This document shows positions 46,774-59,018 of a stretch of 64,000 nucleotides of DNA, one piece after another. The position numbers and the translations under genes are program-made. Each line of letters opens with the position of its first letter. Positions within the stretch are counted from its first letter, which is position 1. The notes below the pieces were generated by a model that worked only from the letters and a program-made list of their open reading frames with translations, was not told where the DNA came from and did not search any database. This stretch comes from Triglochin maritima (taxonomy: Eukaryota; Streptophyta; Magnoliopsida; Alismatales; Juncaginaceae), in the NCBI GenBank assembly GCA_963682175.1, contig OY821772.1, positions 11,524,743-11,588,742 on the forward strand. Direction: 5' to 3'.

Positions 46774-47736
46774 TGTTGGAATTTGGTTTATAATTGTTAA
46801 TACATGAAAACAGGGAGAAACGGTCGACCAGAACTTAAGTCACGGTCGACCGATTTACTCCAGGAGCCTGGAGGCTCGGAACAGATCGAGGAACGGTCGA
46901 CCGGTTCGGGGAAGTCGGTCGACCAAAAACGGCCAGTAGATTTGGAGCTCGGATCTTTTTAAGATCCGGTCGACCGGTGTTGGGCACGCGGTCGACCGAA
47001 AAGTGACAGTAGATACGAGACGAAATTCAGCACAACAATCGGTCGACCGGTGTTGGACACGCGGTCGACCGAATTCGTCCAGTAGCTTCAGGTGCTATCC
47101 AGCAGTGCAGAACGGTCGACCGGTGTTGGACACGCGGTCGACCGAAATTGTCCAGGAGCTTCGAGCGTTGTTCAGCAGCGCGGAACGGTCGACCGGCTAT
47201 GGGCGAGCGGTCAACCGAACGATGGCAGTTACGCGAACTAACCGAAGTTCGGTCGACCGATGGGAAATTCCGGTCGACCGTTTTCAGACAGTTATGCACG
47301 ATCTGAATTATTCTTTGTACGATTTTAGCCCATTATAAATAGGATTTTCGCCCTAATCTTGTAATACAACATACAATCTTTATTTCCTTGAGAGAGATTA
47401 GGCTAGAGAGAGATCTAGAGTGCTTTGGGAGACGCATTGCTTCCAAATTGTGTAATCTCGGAGACTTCTCTTGTTGGAGAAGAGCTTCAAGGAAAGGAAA
47501 TCCGCAGGAGACCCCCTAAGGACGTAGGCATCTTGCCGAACCTTGTAAAATTGCGTGTGTCGTGGTTTGCTTCAGGTGTGTTGATTGATTGCTTGTTATT
47601 TCCATCTTAATTGTGTTTACTTGTTGCATTGAGTTTGGGAGAGGGTCAGAAGTTATAGTTTCCGCATTCAATATTCGATTTTCGTGGTGTGTGTAATCCG
47701 TGTCGAGTTAGTGCATCGTAGATCCCCCTCCCAACA
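46774..47736 (+). mobile_element. Tork 3' LTR with palindrome array
   Basis: Same length and layout as the 5' LTR, offset 5,028 bp. The array spans about 46821-47280 and the TATA box is at 47334-47341. Several of the roughly 21 differences from the 5' LTR fall inside palindrome boxes, mostly C/T or G/A changes at CpG positions, as expected from decay of methylated cytosine. Confidence 0.95.
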
Positions 47737-47741
47737 ATAAG
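47737..47741. repeat. Target-site duplication ATAAG, right
   Basis: Exact match to 41741-41745. Confidence 0.9.
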
Positions 47742-48233
47742 TCGTAGCCAACATAATTTCTATATTAAGATTGTATTGCTAGGTTTATTCAATGCTTGTA
47801 TTTTTTGAATTTTGTGAGTGTATCCTCTTAAAAACCTTAAGAGACTAAACTTATTCTCTATGGTGACAAGGGAGTTTGATGTCTTATTGTATGTGCTAAC
47901 TACAACAATGATTCTTGCGAAAGTAAGTTAGCAATTTCATCTTAATTTGTCGTTTGTGTTTTTATTCTATTTTTCTTTGTTTCACTCGTGACTAGCAAAA
48001 TCTATGTGTGTGGGTATTTGATTAGTAACATATCATGTATTATATTGATACTATAATTATTTTATTTTATCCCAATATCAATGCTACTCGAGCGTGTTTG
48101 AATGTATTTCCGAGAATAATAGGTAGATGGAACTAGATGCAAAAATGACCTACTTGTAATTAGCAAGGACAATTATACAGTATATTTGGGCCCTCAGTTG
48201 TAAGAGTCTGGACTTATATGCAATCCTGGATTT
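47742..48233. other. Unassigned spacer between two copia elements
   Basis: AT-rich, no frame or repeat recognised. It is probably the original insertion site of both neighbours. Confidence 0.4.
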
Positions 48234-48844
48234 TGAAGGAGGTGTCCTTTAATCAATGTGGCAATGAATAAATAGTTAAAAGGATAATTAATCCGATTGT
48301 ATTAGGTGTCGTAATGTTTAGCTAGAAACCAATTACGATCTACATGCCAATTGTTGTGTGCGTTACTAATATAATCGGGTCCTATAAGGATTACACACAT
48401 TTGAATCTATGGGCTAAGCAAATAAATGGCTAAGGGCCTATTAAGCTTACTTACCTAATGAGATTAGGGTTAGCTTAAGAGAGATCTATAAATATATGGG
48501 AATTATGATTTTATAACCAAGAGAAAAAGGAAGCAAACTATTTCTCTCCAAAACCCAAGTCGTCCCCTCCCTTCCACCACCAAAGAAGAAGTTTTTTCTT
48601 CCATCCATCTTGTTCTAGCTAACGTTCGGTGGTAGTTTAGTCTGTGGTTTGTGTGTCCCGAGTAGAGGAATCACGTTTGGGATTCTCCGTCGTCTGTTCT
48701 TCGGAAAGGAGAGGCATACATCAAAGGTATAAATGTTATACGTATCTTTTTCTCATTATTATCATATGCATGGATTTTGGGTGTTCGATGATTTAGAAAT
48801 TGTTTCTATATTATTTTTCCACTACGTATCGATGAAACGCAACA
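48234..48844 (+). mobile_element. 5' LTR of the old copia element
   Basis: 611 bp; TATA box TATAAATA at 48487-48494. A weak primer-site match (TGGTAGCAAAG, from 48846) follows. It has no CGGTCGACCG box, so the array is not a universal trait of LTRs here. Confidence 0.85.
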
Positions 48845-48982
48845 ATGGTAGCAAAGTTACGATCGTTTTAATTGCTAAGCGTGTTGTTTTAACTTCTGAA
48901 AATCACGTTTTGTTTTGATGCATGTTACGATCTCCCCTCTGGTGGAGCTAAAGGCGCGCTGCTTATGCTTAGTTGGATGACA

Positions 48983-49228
48983 GGACTGAAATTTTCAGAA
49001 ATTGTTTTGATGGACTGAAATTTTCAAAAATCGTTTCCTTTTGTTTTGATGCATGTTACGTGATGGACTGAAATTTTCAGAAATTTTTTTGATGGACTGA
49101 AATTTTCATAAATTGTTTTCTTTCGTTTTGATGCATTTTACGTGATGGACTAAAATTTTCAGAAATTGTTTTGATGGACTGAAATTTTCAGAAATTATTT
49201 CCTTTTGTTTTGATGCATGTTACGTAAA
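48983..49228. repeat. Three 82-bp tandem repeats in the copia leader
   Basis: Units start near 48983, 49065 and 49147. Each contains two copies of a half-unit with the palindrome CTGAAATTTTCAG (some with one change), followed by a TTTTGATGCATGTTACGTGA word. The repeats lie in the untranslated leader between the 5' LTR and gag. The rest of the leader to 50784 is AT-rich with no gene. Confidence 0.8.
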
Positions 49229-50784
49229 CATATAAATGAGTTTATTGGATTAATTAAAATATTATTTTAAATCAAAGATCTAGAACCATAAGATGTGTTT
49301 GTAGATTGATTATGATTAAATTTTGCATGATTTTGTCACTCAAAATAACTAAGCCCTAATGTCGTCCCATATATTCAATTTATGATATGATAATATTGAT
49401 TAACATGTTGGTAAATTGATGTTATAAAATTGATGTAATCTGAAATTTTATATGACATTAAATTATATTTTATAATTTCAGATTATATATGACGTTAAAT
49501 TTGAACAAAATTGTTTAAATGTTCATTCATATTTTGGACAATTGTTGCATTATATACATGCATGATTTTAGGGCTTAATATATGTATTGGTTCATATATA
49601 AATTTGAGTGGGAGTTGTGAACATAATATTTTTTTCCTTTCCCAATTGAGCTTGAAACGTTACATGCATATGATTTTTTGGACTAGCCATAAATAAGGCA
49701 ACCTTGTTAATATGATTAATGGTCATATCCATGAGTGAATTAGTTGCTTAAAACGTTTAAGAGGTTGTTTGACTAATTTTAAATGACTGATTTTATTAGC
49801 TAAATAAGTTTTATTAATTTGATTAAAAAAATTAGCATTCGCTTAGTTGTAAATATGTGATATTATGCGTGGATGATATTATGCATGGATGAATAATATT
49901 ATGTGTGATATGTGATATTATTATGAAGGCAAGGTGTATGTTTATAATATGTGATGTTATGAATGTATGATTTTGTGAGATGACTAGTATGGCCAAGAAT
50001 ACGATCTGCGTATCGTTGCACATTGTTTTGTAAATCTTTGTTTTATTATTTTATTTATTTTATACGATCTGCGTATCGTGGTGTATTTTTTATTGTAATA
50101 GTAATTAGGAATATATATTTTAGTCTTGTGAGCTTGATTGAAAATTCAAGGATAGAGATCCAGCGTTCAAGACTGTGTTCCAATGAAGATTAGTCTTTTA
50201 GGAGTAGGGTCATACTAGGAGCACGATTTATTTTGCATGCTTTGTGTATGTTTATGTATGTTAAATGTTTATGTTATGAGTTCACATTATAAACAAACAG
50301 AATAAACATAAGTCTCTAAAGAAAATTTAGTTTACTTGCCTTTCCAAAATTGACACCTACGAATCCCTCGATAATTGATGATGGGTTATGCCAAAGCAAG
50401 GTGTCACCTTTTCTCTTGGGATAGTACGGGTAAATTCAAAGAAGGGGTTTACATGTTTAATTTGGTTGATCTCAACAAAATCATCAAAAGAGTTTTGGAT
50501 TTTGAGGCAAAAGGGTGGGAATTTAACATAAGATGTTACCTACCAACCAAGAGTTATAAAAGTTATAACTAGTAAAGGAGTTTACATACCGTGATCACCT
50601 AGTCTTAAGGAATGGCCAAATTCCGCTTAATATTATGTGAAATGGGGTCTTGGAATCACTAGTTCAATAAGGGATAAAATTCAATTGAATGGTGTGTTTT
50701 AGCTTAACTATTTTAATTGGTTTAATGTTTTTAGCTATTTATGAGAAACGTAATAAACTTGCAATTCTTTTCTTTCAAATGTAA

Positions 50785-51059
50785 ATGGCTGGAAATAATA
50801 TTACCGTTTTCAATCTCCGTTCTATCCTTGAGAAGGACAAGCTGAACGGAAATAATTTACTTGATTGGGAAAGGAATCTGAGAATTGTTCTCAGATCGGA
50901 AAACAAAGCGGATGTCCTAAAAACTCCTATCCCAAAATTGACTTCCACCTCAACTGATGAGGAGCGAGCTGCTGAGAGTAGTATTTACAGTAAGTCTATC
51001 ACTATCACCTGCCTGATGTTTGCAACTATGGACACTAACCTCCAAAAGGGGTTTGTGGA
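50785..51059 (+). pseudogene. Copia gag, N-terminal fragment
   Basis: Begins with an ATG and reads MAGNNITVFNLRSILEKDK, then LNGNNLLDWERNLRIVLRSE, matching the N-terminus of a large copia Gag group. The frame is cut at the GTGGA target site by the solo LTR at 51060 and resumes at 52238. Confidence 0.8.
51055..51059. repeat. Target-site duplication GTGGA, left
   Basis: Repeated exactly at 52238-52242. Removing the insert plus one copy rejoins the Gag sequence sensibly, which independently supports the boundaries. Confidence 0.85.
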
Positions 51060-52237
51060 TGATGAGAATTAAATTTATACCGCAAGTGCACGACGTCAAT
51101 GAAGATGTGGCAAGTACGGGTCGAACACAAGGAGGGAGAGATATTGTTATTTTTGTGATTTTCGATTAAGGAAAGAAAGAGAGAGAGAAATAAAGTTGGT
51201 TTGAGATTTTTGGTTTTTAATTATCTAAAGCAAGAACAACAAAAATTAAAAAGAAAATAAAGCAAATATGGATGATAGTCCAGCGGGTGGAGGTTTAGAT
51301 ATCGGGTTTTGATTAAAGAATTCTGAAACTTATAATAAATCACATTAGTTATAAAGCATTACATAATAAATGACTCAACATAAACTCAAGTAATCAAAAT
51401 ATACTAACACGAAATTAAAATAATAACGTAATTCTTCTTCTCATCACCCTAAATCTGTCACCCCCACCCTTTGGAGAGAGTTAGAAACTCATGGATGGAG
51501 GGAATGAGAAGGGGTCCTAGAGAAACTAAAAAAGAAAACTAAAAACACAAAATAAAATAACAGAATTTTATTCCTAAAAAGAAGAGGAGGAGAGGAGCTC
51601 CTTTCAATACATGATTCGGCCTTATTTATAGCCTCAACCGGGGATCCTAATACATAAAAGGAACGTACACGCGTCAATACAACATTGGTAAAAATTTGAA
51701 CGCACGGATCGACTTTTGTGCGGCGGAATCGCCGCATTTTGTACATGAGGTGCGGCGGAATCGCCACCTTTTTGGCTCGGAATCGATCCGGATTTTTCCT
51801 GTGTGTTTATGGTATGTTTTAGCTGTCCTTTGCGCGTCTGAATTAATTATTGCATATCTTTGGAGATCCGAGTTAATTTCTTCATATATTTGGAGATCCA
51901 AATTGATTTTTCTTTAGAACTTCTCCAAAATAATCTTTTGGTACTCGAAATTTGCAGTCGGGTCCTCGACTTTTGCAATTAAGTCCCTGACCTTTTTGTA
52001 ATTAGGTCTTTGAATGCTTTTATGCTTGGATGGACTTCAATTTGAATCCCGATAATCTTGAACTTGGTCTTTATGATAGAAATGAGTCTCTTGCACGCGT
52101 TTATGCTCGGGATATGGGTAATTTGCATTCAGGTCCTTGTATTCTGTAAATAAGACTAAACACATACCTTAGTAGCATTTATTGACATAAAATTAATCTA
52201 AATGAAAGACATATGATGCAATGTATGCAATGCATCA
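51060..52237 (-). mobile_element. Solo LTR of the TGATT...AATCA family, copy 2
   Basis: The 1,178-bp unit begins TGATGAGAATT and ends GCATCA between perfect GTGGA repeats. On the minus strand a TATA box (GGCTATAAATAAGG) lies near 51624-51637. The plus-strand start shares the CGCAAGTGCACGA word and following text with copies 1 and 3. No coding sequence. Confidence 0.8.
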
Positions 52238-52805
52238 GTGGACATGGATGCATATACTATCATCCAACAGCTAAGGAACATGTTCCAGATGCAATCTGAG
52301 ATGGAGAGGTATGAGACCTCAAAGGCTATTCTCGAGGGGGGCAAACCTGTTCGGCCCTATGTTTTCAAGATGATCGGTCTTTTTGAGAACATGGCCCGAC
52401 TTGGGTTTCCCTATGGTCAAGAGTTGGCCACAAACATTTTTTCTCTACTCGCTCCATGGTAGGTTTAACCAATTTAGGTTGAACTTCAACATGCAAGGTT
52501 TGGATAAGACTTTGGAAGAATTGCATGGCATGTTGAAAACTACTGAGCAAAACATTGGGACCTTAGAATCTAAAAAGGATTTTTTGATGATTCAAAAGGG
52601 GAAGGGGTTTAAGAAGTTGGGTGGTGGAAAGAAGAAGCAAAGGTCTACAGGAAAAGGCAAGAAAGTTGCCAATCTCAAGCCCAAAGGTGCTGATTCTAAC
52701 ACTAAGTGTTTCTACTGCAATGGCACTGGCCATTGGAAGAGAAACTGCCCGAAGTACTTGGAGGACAAGAAGAATGACGCATTAGCTTCTTCTTCGGGTA
52801 AAACA
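52238..52805 (+). pseudogene. Copia gag, C-terminal fragment with zinc knuckle
   Basis: Continues the Gag interrupted at 51059. Motifs in order: MFQMQSEMERYETSKAI, a frameshift near 52400-52460, then ELHGMLKTTEQNIG and a CCHC knuckle CFYCNGTGHWKRNC near 52708-52750. It is cut again at 52806 by a second solo LTR. Confidence 0.8.
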
Positions 52806-54358
52806 TGATTGAATCAGTTAAAATACTGCAAGTGCACGACCGCGTTGGAGCAGTGGTAAATACAGGTCGGTCCACAGGGAGCGTGTGTGAGTCAGATTCA
52901 TGATACTCGAGTGGGGGAGAAGAAAAGAGAGATATGATCGAAACAAGACTACAATGCAAAAGAAATCAGAAAATAAGCAATAAAACTAAACCCCTTGGGG
53001 GTAGAGAAAGAATGTGAATACAAAAATGTGTGTTCTGTGTGTGTTCAAATGTGCTCATCAAAACATGTCATACATGAAATCCATAAAACTCAATTCCAAC
53101 TTTGCCTCCACATGAAATAAGATAAAACCTTATCATTAAAACATAAAAGACAATAACTGAAATGAAGTTAATATGTTCACCTGCAAAATGACTCAAATCC
53201 AACTATGTCTCCGCATGAAATAAGATTTATCACAATCATTAAAACATACAAGACATTAATTTAAATAAAGCCAACATGAGCACATGCATGCGCATGTCTT
53301 GTTCTCTTCTTCCACTCCATCCTTATCCTAACATCATCATTCCCCGTAAAATAGACTCACTAATCTAAGCATGTGCTAAGCTTCATTCAAGAGCATTAGT
53401 ACATCAAAGATAAGAATGAAATCTCATTAGATGGTTATGGGAATCATGTAAGACTCAAATGATTAATATTAACACACACACACTAATCCATCATATGATC
53501 AAATCACCTTCTTCTCCACCCCCCATGGGGATTGACTACACTCTACTCATCTCCACACTAAAGAAAACATAAAAATAACATGAACTCATAACGGAAATGA
53601 CTAAAAACAAGATTAAACAAAGCACAACATCAAAGAAATTGCATCAAAGGAAAGACAAGTATTTAAAGAACAAAATTCACACTTGATTGAAATGAAAATA
53701 TTACAAAGTATGCTTCTTCTCCTCCAACTACACTAAGCAGAAGCAAAATAAAAACTAAAACTACTGGAGAAGCAAGAAGAAAAGTGAGAGGAGCAATTAC
53801 AATGGTATATATAGATTAATACATGCTTAGGATTAATCTGGGAATAATCGGATGGCTCTAAATCACATCTGATAGTCCAGGAATGCTCTGACCCAACAAC
53901 CCGAACCGCAACCAAAATTGGAGACCATTTGGACCATTTAGATCCGCCAGTGGCAGATCAAATGGATCTGATCGGGCTGAAATTTTGTGTCCCGCTTTAT
54001 TACTTCATTTGGCACGTGGGGTGAAGTCTTGGTCTGCTGGCTCAAATCACTTTGAGTTTAGTTGGCGAAATACTGATCTGATTCAAGTCATGTGTCACCA
54101 TTTTTGCACTTCACAATCAGGTCCCTCCGGGTTTGCACTTGGGTCCTTCCTGATTTGCGATCCAGTCCTTGTGCATTACAAATATGTCCAGAACCTTCCA
54201 ATCAGTCCATACTTGTTACATTTAGGTCATTTTTGCTCCCTTCCTCTTCTTTATTACCTAATTCCTGAAACATTACCAACAACAACTTGAGTAGCACAAT
54301 ATTGTGATAAAATAAAGGATATATATCATGAATATGACGCATGATATGCTACTAATCA
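52806..54358 (-). mobile_element. Solo LTR of the TGATT...AATCA family, copy 3
   Basis: The 1,553-bp unit begins TGATTGAATC and ends TACTAATCA. The flanks (AAACA and TACCC) show no clear duplication. It shares the CTGCAAGTGCACGA start and overall organisation with copy 1, and a minus-strand TATA-like CTATATATACC lies near 53802-53812. The interior is AT-rich and non-coding. Confidence 0.65.
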
Positions 54359-54364
54359 TACCCT

Positions 54365-57300
54365 TGTTATTGATGTTAATTTAGCAAAATCTTTTTCATG
54401 GGTATTTGATACCGGATGTGGATCCCACATTGTTTCCAATGTGCAGGGACTAAGAAGAATTAGGAACTTGACAAAGGGGAAGTTGACCTACGAGTTGGAA
54501 ATGGAGCAAGAGTTGTTGCACTAGCTGTAGGATCTTATGATTTATATTTGCACTCAGGCTTAGTTCTAGAACTTAATAATTGTTATGTTGTTTCCACTAT
54601 TGGTAGAAACATTGTTTCATCTTCAGTATTATTGAAGGTTATTCATTCATAATAAAGAATCAATGTTGTTCTATATATAAAGATGACATGATTTATGTCA
54701 GTGCTAGATTAATTAATGAGCTCTATTTACTTGAATTAGATTGTCATATCTTTAACATAATGACCAAAAGGAAAAAATCGAATGAATCGAATGCCACTTA
54801 CCTTTGGCATTGTCGTCTTGGTCACATCAATGTGAAGAACATGCAGAAGCTCCAAAAGAATGGACTTCTAACATCATTTGATCTAGAATCATACGATACA
54901 TGTGAATCTTATTTGATGGGAAAGATGACGAAAGCACCTTTTACTGGAAATGGTGAGAGAGCAAGTGAACTATTGGGACTCATATATTCAGTTGTGTGTG
55001 GTCCAATGAGTTCTATGGCTAGAGGTAGTTTCAAATACTTCATCACATTTACTGATGATGTAAGTAGATACGATTATGTATACTTAATGAGACGTAAATC
55101 AGAATCATTTGAAAAGTTCAAACAGTTTCAGAATGACGTAGAAAACCAACTTGGCAAGAAAATCAAGTCATTACGATCGAATCGTGGTGGCGAGTATTTG
55201 AGTCAAGAATTCAATGATCGTCTTAGGAGTTGTGTAATAGTTTCACAACTAACTCCACCAGGAACACCACAATGGAATGGTGTGTCCGAAAGGAGAAATC
55301 GAACATTGTTAGACATGATTCGAACTATGATGAGTTTTGTCAGTCTTCCAGTATCCTTCTGGGGATATGCTCTTAAAACAACTACTTTTACACTAAATAG
55401 AACTCCGCAAAAGTTGTGGACAAGACTCCATATGAGATATGGACTTGAAAAGTTCCAAAGTTGTCTTTTCTGAAAGTCTGGGGATGTGAAGCTTATGTAA
55501 AGTGTTTACTCTCTCATAACCTTGCACCTAAGGCAGACAAATGTTTCTTTGTGGGTTATCCCAAAGAAACTAAGGGCTATTACTTCTATAACCAATCAGA
55601 GAACAAAGTGATTGTTGCTCGTGATGGTGTCTTTTTGGAAAATGAATTTCTTTCCGAAGAGACAGTGTGGGAGTAATGTAGTTCTCGAAGAAATTCAAGA
55701 AGAGCAACAAATGGATGTGGTTCAACCTACGTCAGAGGCAGCGGCATCTGTGCGTGACACCCCAATTGAGGTGGGAGTACCTGTGCCGGAGATAGAGGTA
55801 CATTACTCTAAAACCCTAGCAAGGGTAACAGATAATGTCTCTGAAGTCGTCCATTGACCACACAACTCTATTTCTGTCCTACTCGAATCAAATTCGTGTG
55901 AAGATTCACAAATCATTGTGAACACTTCTCATGTTGCTCCAGTCCTACGTAGATTTGATAGGTCACGATCTCGGCCCAAGAGGTATGTTGATTTCCTTTT
56001 GACCGAGAGTTACGAGATCCTACTTTTGGAAAGTTAGAAGCCTAACAGCTACAAAGAAGCTATGACGGGTCCAGATTCCGAAAAACGGCTTAGAGCCATG
56101 AAATCTGAAATGGAATCCGTTTGAAAATCAAGTTTGGAACTTGGTTGATTTGCCATATAGGGTAACACCTATAGGATGCAAATGAATTTTCAAATTGAAA
56201 ACAAACAAGGATGGAAACATGAGCATTTTCAAAGCTAGGCTGGTAGCAAAAGGTTACCGACAGGTTCATGGTATAGACTGTGATGAATACCTTTTCTCCA
56301 GTCGCCATGCTTAAATCCATTTGGATACTCTTAGCAATTGCCCCTCGTTATGACTATGAGATTTGGTAGATGGATGTCAAAATTGCCTTCTTAAATGAAT
56401 TTTTGGAAGAGGATGTGTACATGACACAACCGGAGGGTTTTGTGGACTCCAAGAATGTTGGGAAAGTATGTAAGCTTCAGAAGTCCACTTATGGACTGAA
56501 ACAAGCATCTCGGAGCTAGAATCTTTATTTCAATGAGGCCATCAAAAAGTTTGGTTTCCTCAGAAATGAAAAAGAATCCTGTGTCTACAAGAAGTTTAGT
56601 GGAAGCTATGTTGTTTTATTGGTCTTGTATGTAGATGACATACTGCTCGTAGGAAACGACATTCCAATGATTAAATCCATAAAGATTTTGCTTGGAAATG
56701 TTTCTCAATGAAAGACTTAGGAGAGGCAGAGTACATCTTGGGCATCAAGATCTATAGAGATAGATTTAAAAGGATGATTGGATTAACTCAATAAACTTAT
56801 ATTGATAAGGTACTTGAAAGATTCAACATGAACGACTCTAAGAGGGGATTTATACCCATGTTACATGGCACAACACTAAGCAAAACTCAGTGTCCATCTA
56901 GGCCTAATGAGCGGAAACGTATGAGTATGATCCCTTATGCCTTGGCAATCGGATCTATCATGTATACCATGATTTGTACTCGCCCAGATGTTGCATATGC
57001 TTTGAGCATGTGCAGAAGATTCCAATCAAATCCAGGTGAGGCACACTGGACTGCAGCTAAGAACATCCTTTAGTACTTACGAAGGACTAAGGATAGTTTC
57101 TTATTGTTTGGAGGAGAAGTGAGCTTATTATTGAAGACTATGTTGATGCGAGCTTCCAAACTGATAGAGATGATTTCCGATCTCAGTCTCGTTACATCTT
57201 TTGTCTAAATGGAGGAGCAGTGAGCTGGAAAAGTTCAAAGCAAAGCCTTGTCGCTGATTCTACAACTGAAGCATGATTACATTGCAGCCTCGGAAGCTGC

Positions 57301-57610
57301 AAAGGAAGGGGTCTTGATCAAAAAGTTCATTACTGAACTTGGTGTAATTCCTAGCATTAATAGAGGAGTGGACCTTTATTGTGATAATAATGGTGTCATT
57401 GCTCAAGCTAAGGAACCTAAATCACACCAAAAATCCAAACATATTCTCAGGAAATTTCATGTTATATGAGATATCACTGAAAGGAAATATGTGAAGATTT
57501 GTAAAGTTCATACGGACGACAATGTGGTTGATCTGTTGACTAAACCATTGCCTCAACCCAAGCATGAGAGTCATATTAGGGCCATAGGAATCAAACACAT
57601 TGTAGAATGA
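54365..57610 (+). pseudogene. Old copia pol: protease, integrase, RT and RNase H relic
   Basis: The protease motif FDTGCGSH lies near 54400. Integrase at 54688-55676 has WHCRLGH, but its first catalytic aspartate is lost (SVVCGPM where DVCGPM is expected) and the second reads RSNRGGEY (Asn for Asp). WNGVSERRNRTL is intact. Reverse transcriptase pieces follow: KARLVAKGYRQ near 56230, VDDILLVGN near 56632. The connection and RNase H regions include ICTRPDVAYALSMC near 56975, YIAASEAAKEGV near 57280 and YCDNNG near 57375. Many stops and frameshifts occur. Confidence 0.85.
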
Positions 57611-58423
57611 CTTTGATTATGTAATATCTAGTATTATGAAGTAGTTCATGAATATTGGTATCGTTTACATTTGTCAAATGAAAATAAAATTTCTGTATTT
57701 ATTTTAATTATGGTTTAGAATTAAATAATTGTCCAAAATAAATTATAAATTCAAATCGGTTTGTCAAATACGTGATTTGATAAATGAAACCCTATAATGT
57801 GAGCTTGAATATATTTTATTATTGTCCCTGGTCTAGGTCATTGAATTGGGCGACAACGAATTATAAAGACTAATTTATATATTGATTGATAGCGTCGTTT
57901 CATGGGCTATAGAGACATTCGATGTCTAATCAATTACATGGATATATGTTGGAGCACATATATTGGACTAACCCGCTATGAGAATCGTTAAGAGATTTGG
58001 AATGTCATAAGATTTCTCGTTGACTATTTATTTAGATTCCTCAAACATGAGTGCATCACTTTCCTTGTATGAGAATTGGTATATTATTGACTTTGTCAAA
58101 CGTCCTGCAGTAAAAGGAGGCTATAAAGGTAGAGGTCAGAATTTACATGAATCGTATGGAGAATTGTGAATGTCTAAGATTGGATTTGTCCTCCTACTTA
58201 GTAGGAAGGTTATTTTTTGGCCTCTTGAAGAGTGAAAACTGAAATGCATGGTCGTGCTCAAATGGATTAAGAGTTAATCATTTGTTTCAGAAGTATGAAC
58301 TCAGATTTCAAGAAATTATCTGAAGAGAATGGGATGACATTCTATCTTACCTGATCTTCGGATTAAGACTATAAAAGACAAATGAATTTAGTATTGCATA
58401 CTTGTTAAGGACAAGTGGGAGAT
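57611..58423 (+). other. Copia 3' untranslated region and polypurine tract
   Basis: Non-coding 3' leader sequence. The GTGGGAGAT word directly before the right LTR (about 58415-58423) is the polypurine tract. Confidence 0.6.
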
Positions 58424-59018
58424 TGAAGGAGGTGTCCTTTAATCAAGGTGGCAATGAATAAATAATTAAAAGGACAATTAATCTGATTATATTAGGGGTT
58501 GTAACGTTTAGCTAGAAACCAATTAGGATCTATGTGCCAATTGTTGTACGCATTACTAATATAATTGGGTCCTATAAGGGTTACACCCATTTGAATCTAT
58601 GGGCTAAGCAAATAGATGGCTAAGTGCCCATTAAACTCACTTACCTAATGAGATTAGGGTTAGCTTAAGAGAGGCCTATAAATATATGGGAATTATGGTT
58701 TTAGAAACAAGAGAAAAAGGAAGCAAACTATTTCTCTCCAAAACCCTAGTCGTCCCCTCCCTTCAACCACCAAGGAAGAAGTTTGTTCTTCCATCCATCT
58801 CGTTCTAGCTAACGTTCGATGGTAGCTTAGTCTGTAGTTCGTGTTTCCCGAGTTGAGGAATCACGTTTGTGTTCTTCGGAAAGGAGAGGCACGCATCAAA
58901 GGTATAAATGTTATATGTATGTTTTTCTCATAATTATCATATGCATGGATTTTAGGCGTTCGATGATTTAGAAATCGTTTCTATATTGCTTTCCGCTGCG
59001 TATCGATAAAACCCAACA
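58424..59018 (+). mobile_element. 3' LTR of the old copia element
   Basis: 595 bp, aligned with 48234-48844 throughout, with small indels near the 3' end. Ends ACCCAACA. Confidence 0.85.

Larger units (their letters stand above)
41746..47736 (+). mobile_element. Complete Ty1-copia element, Tork/Tnt1-like
   Basis: The 5,991-bp element has two 963-bp LTRs (41746-42708, 46774-47736), an initiator-Met primer site two bases after the left LTR, one gag-pol frame and a polypurine tract just before the right LTR. ATAAG flanks both ends. The LTRs differ at about 21 positions by eye (about 2%), which implies insertion of order one million years ago if a rate near 1.3e-8 per site per year applies. It is the youngest insertion seen here. 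One nonsense codon and one integrase active-site change make it non-autonomous now. Confidence 0.95.
48234..59018 (+). mobile_element. Old Ty1-copia element, disrupted by two solo LTRs
   Basis: The LTRs (48234-48844 and 58424-59018) both begin TGAAGGAGGTGTCC and end CAACA. Flanks GATTT and TATTT agree at four of five bases. Between them are a 1.9-kb leader, gag fragments, protease, integrase, reverse transcriptase and RNase H relics in the usual copia order. Two solo LTRs of another family interrupt the gag. LTR divergence is visibly larger than in the Tork element, and many stops show greater age. Confidence 0.85.

Noticed and set aside
52806..54358. Target-site duplication for this solo LTR
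   Set aside because: Flanks AAACA and TACCC agree at only two of five positions, so no duplication is claimed.
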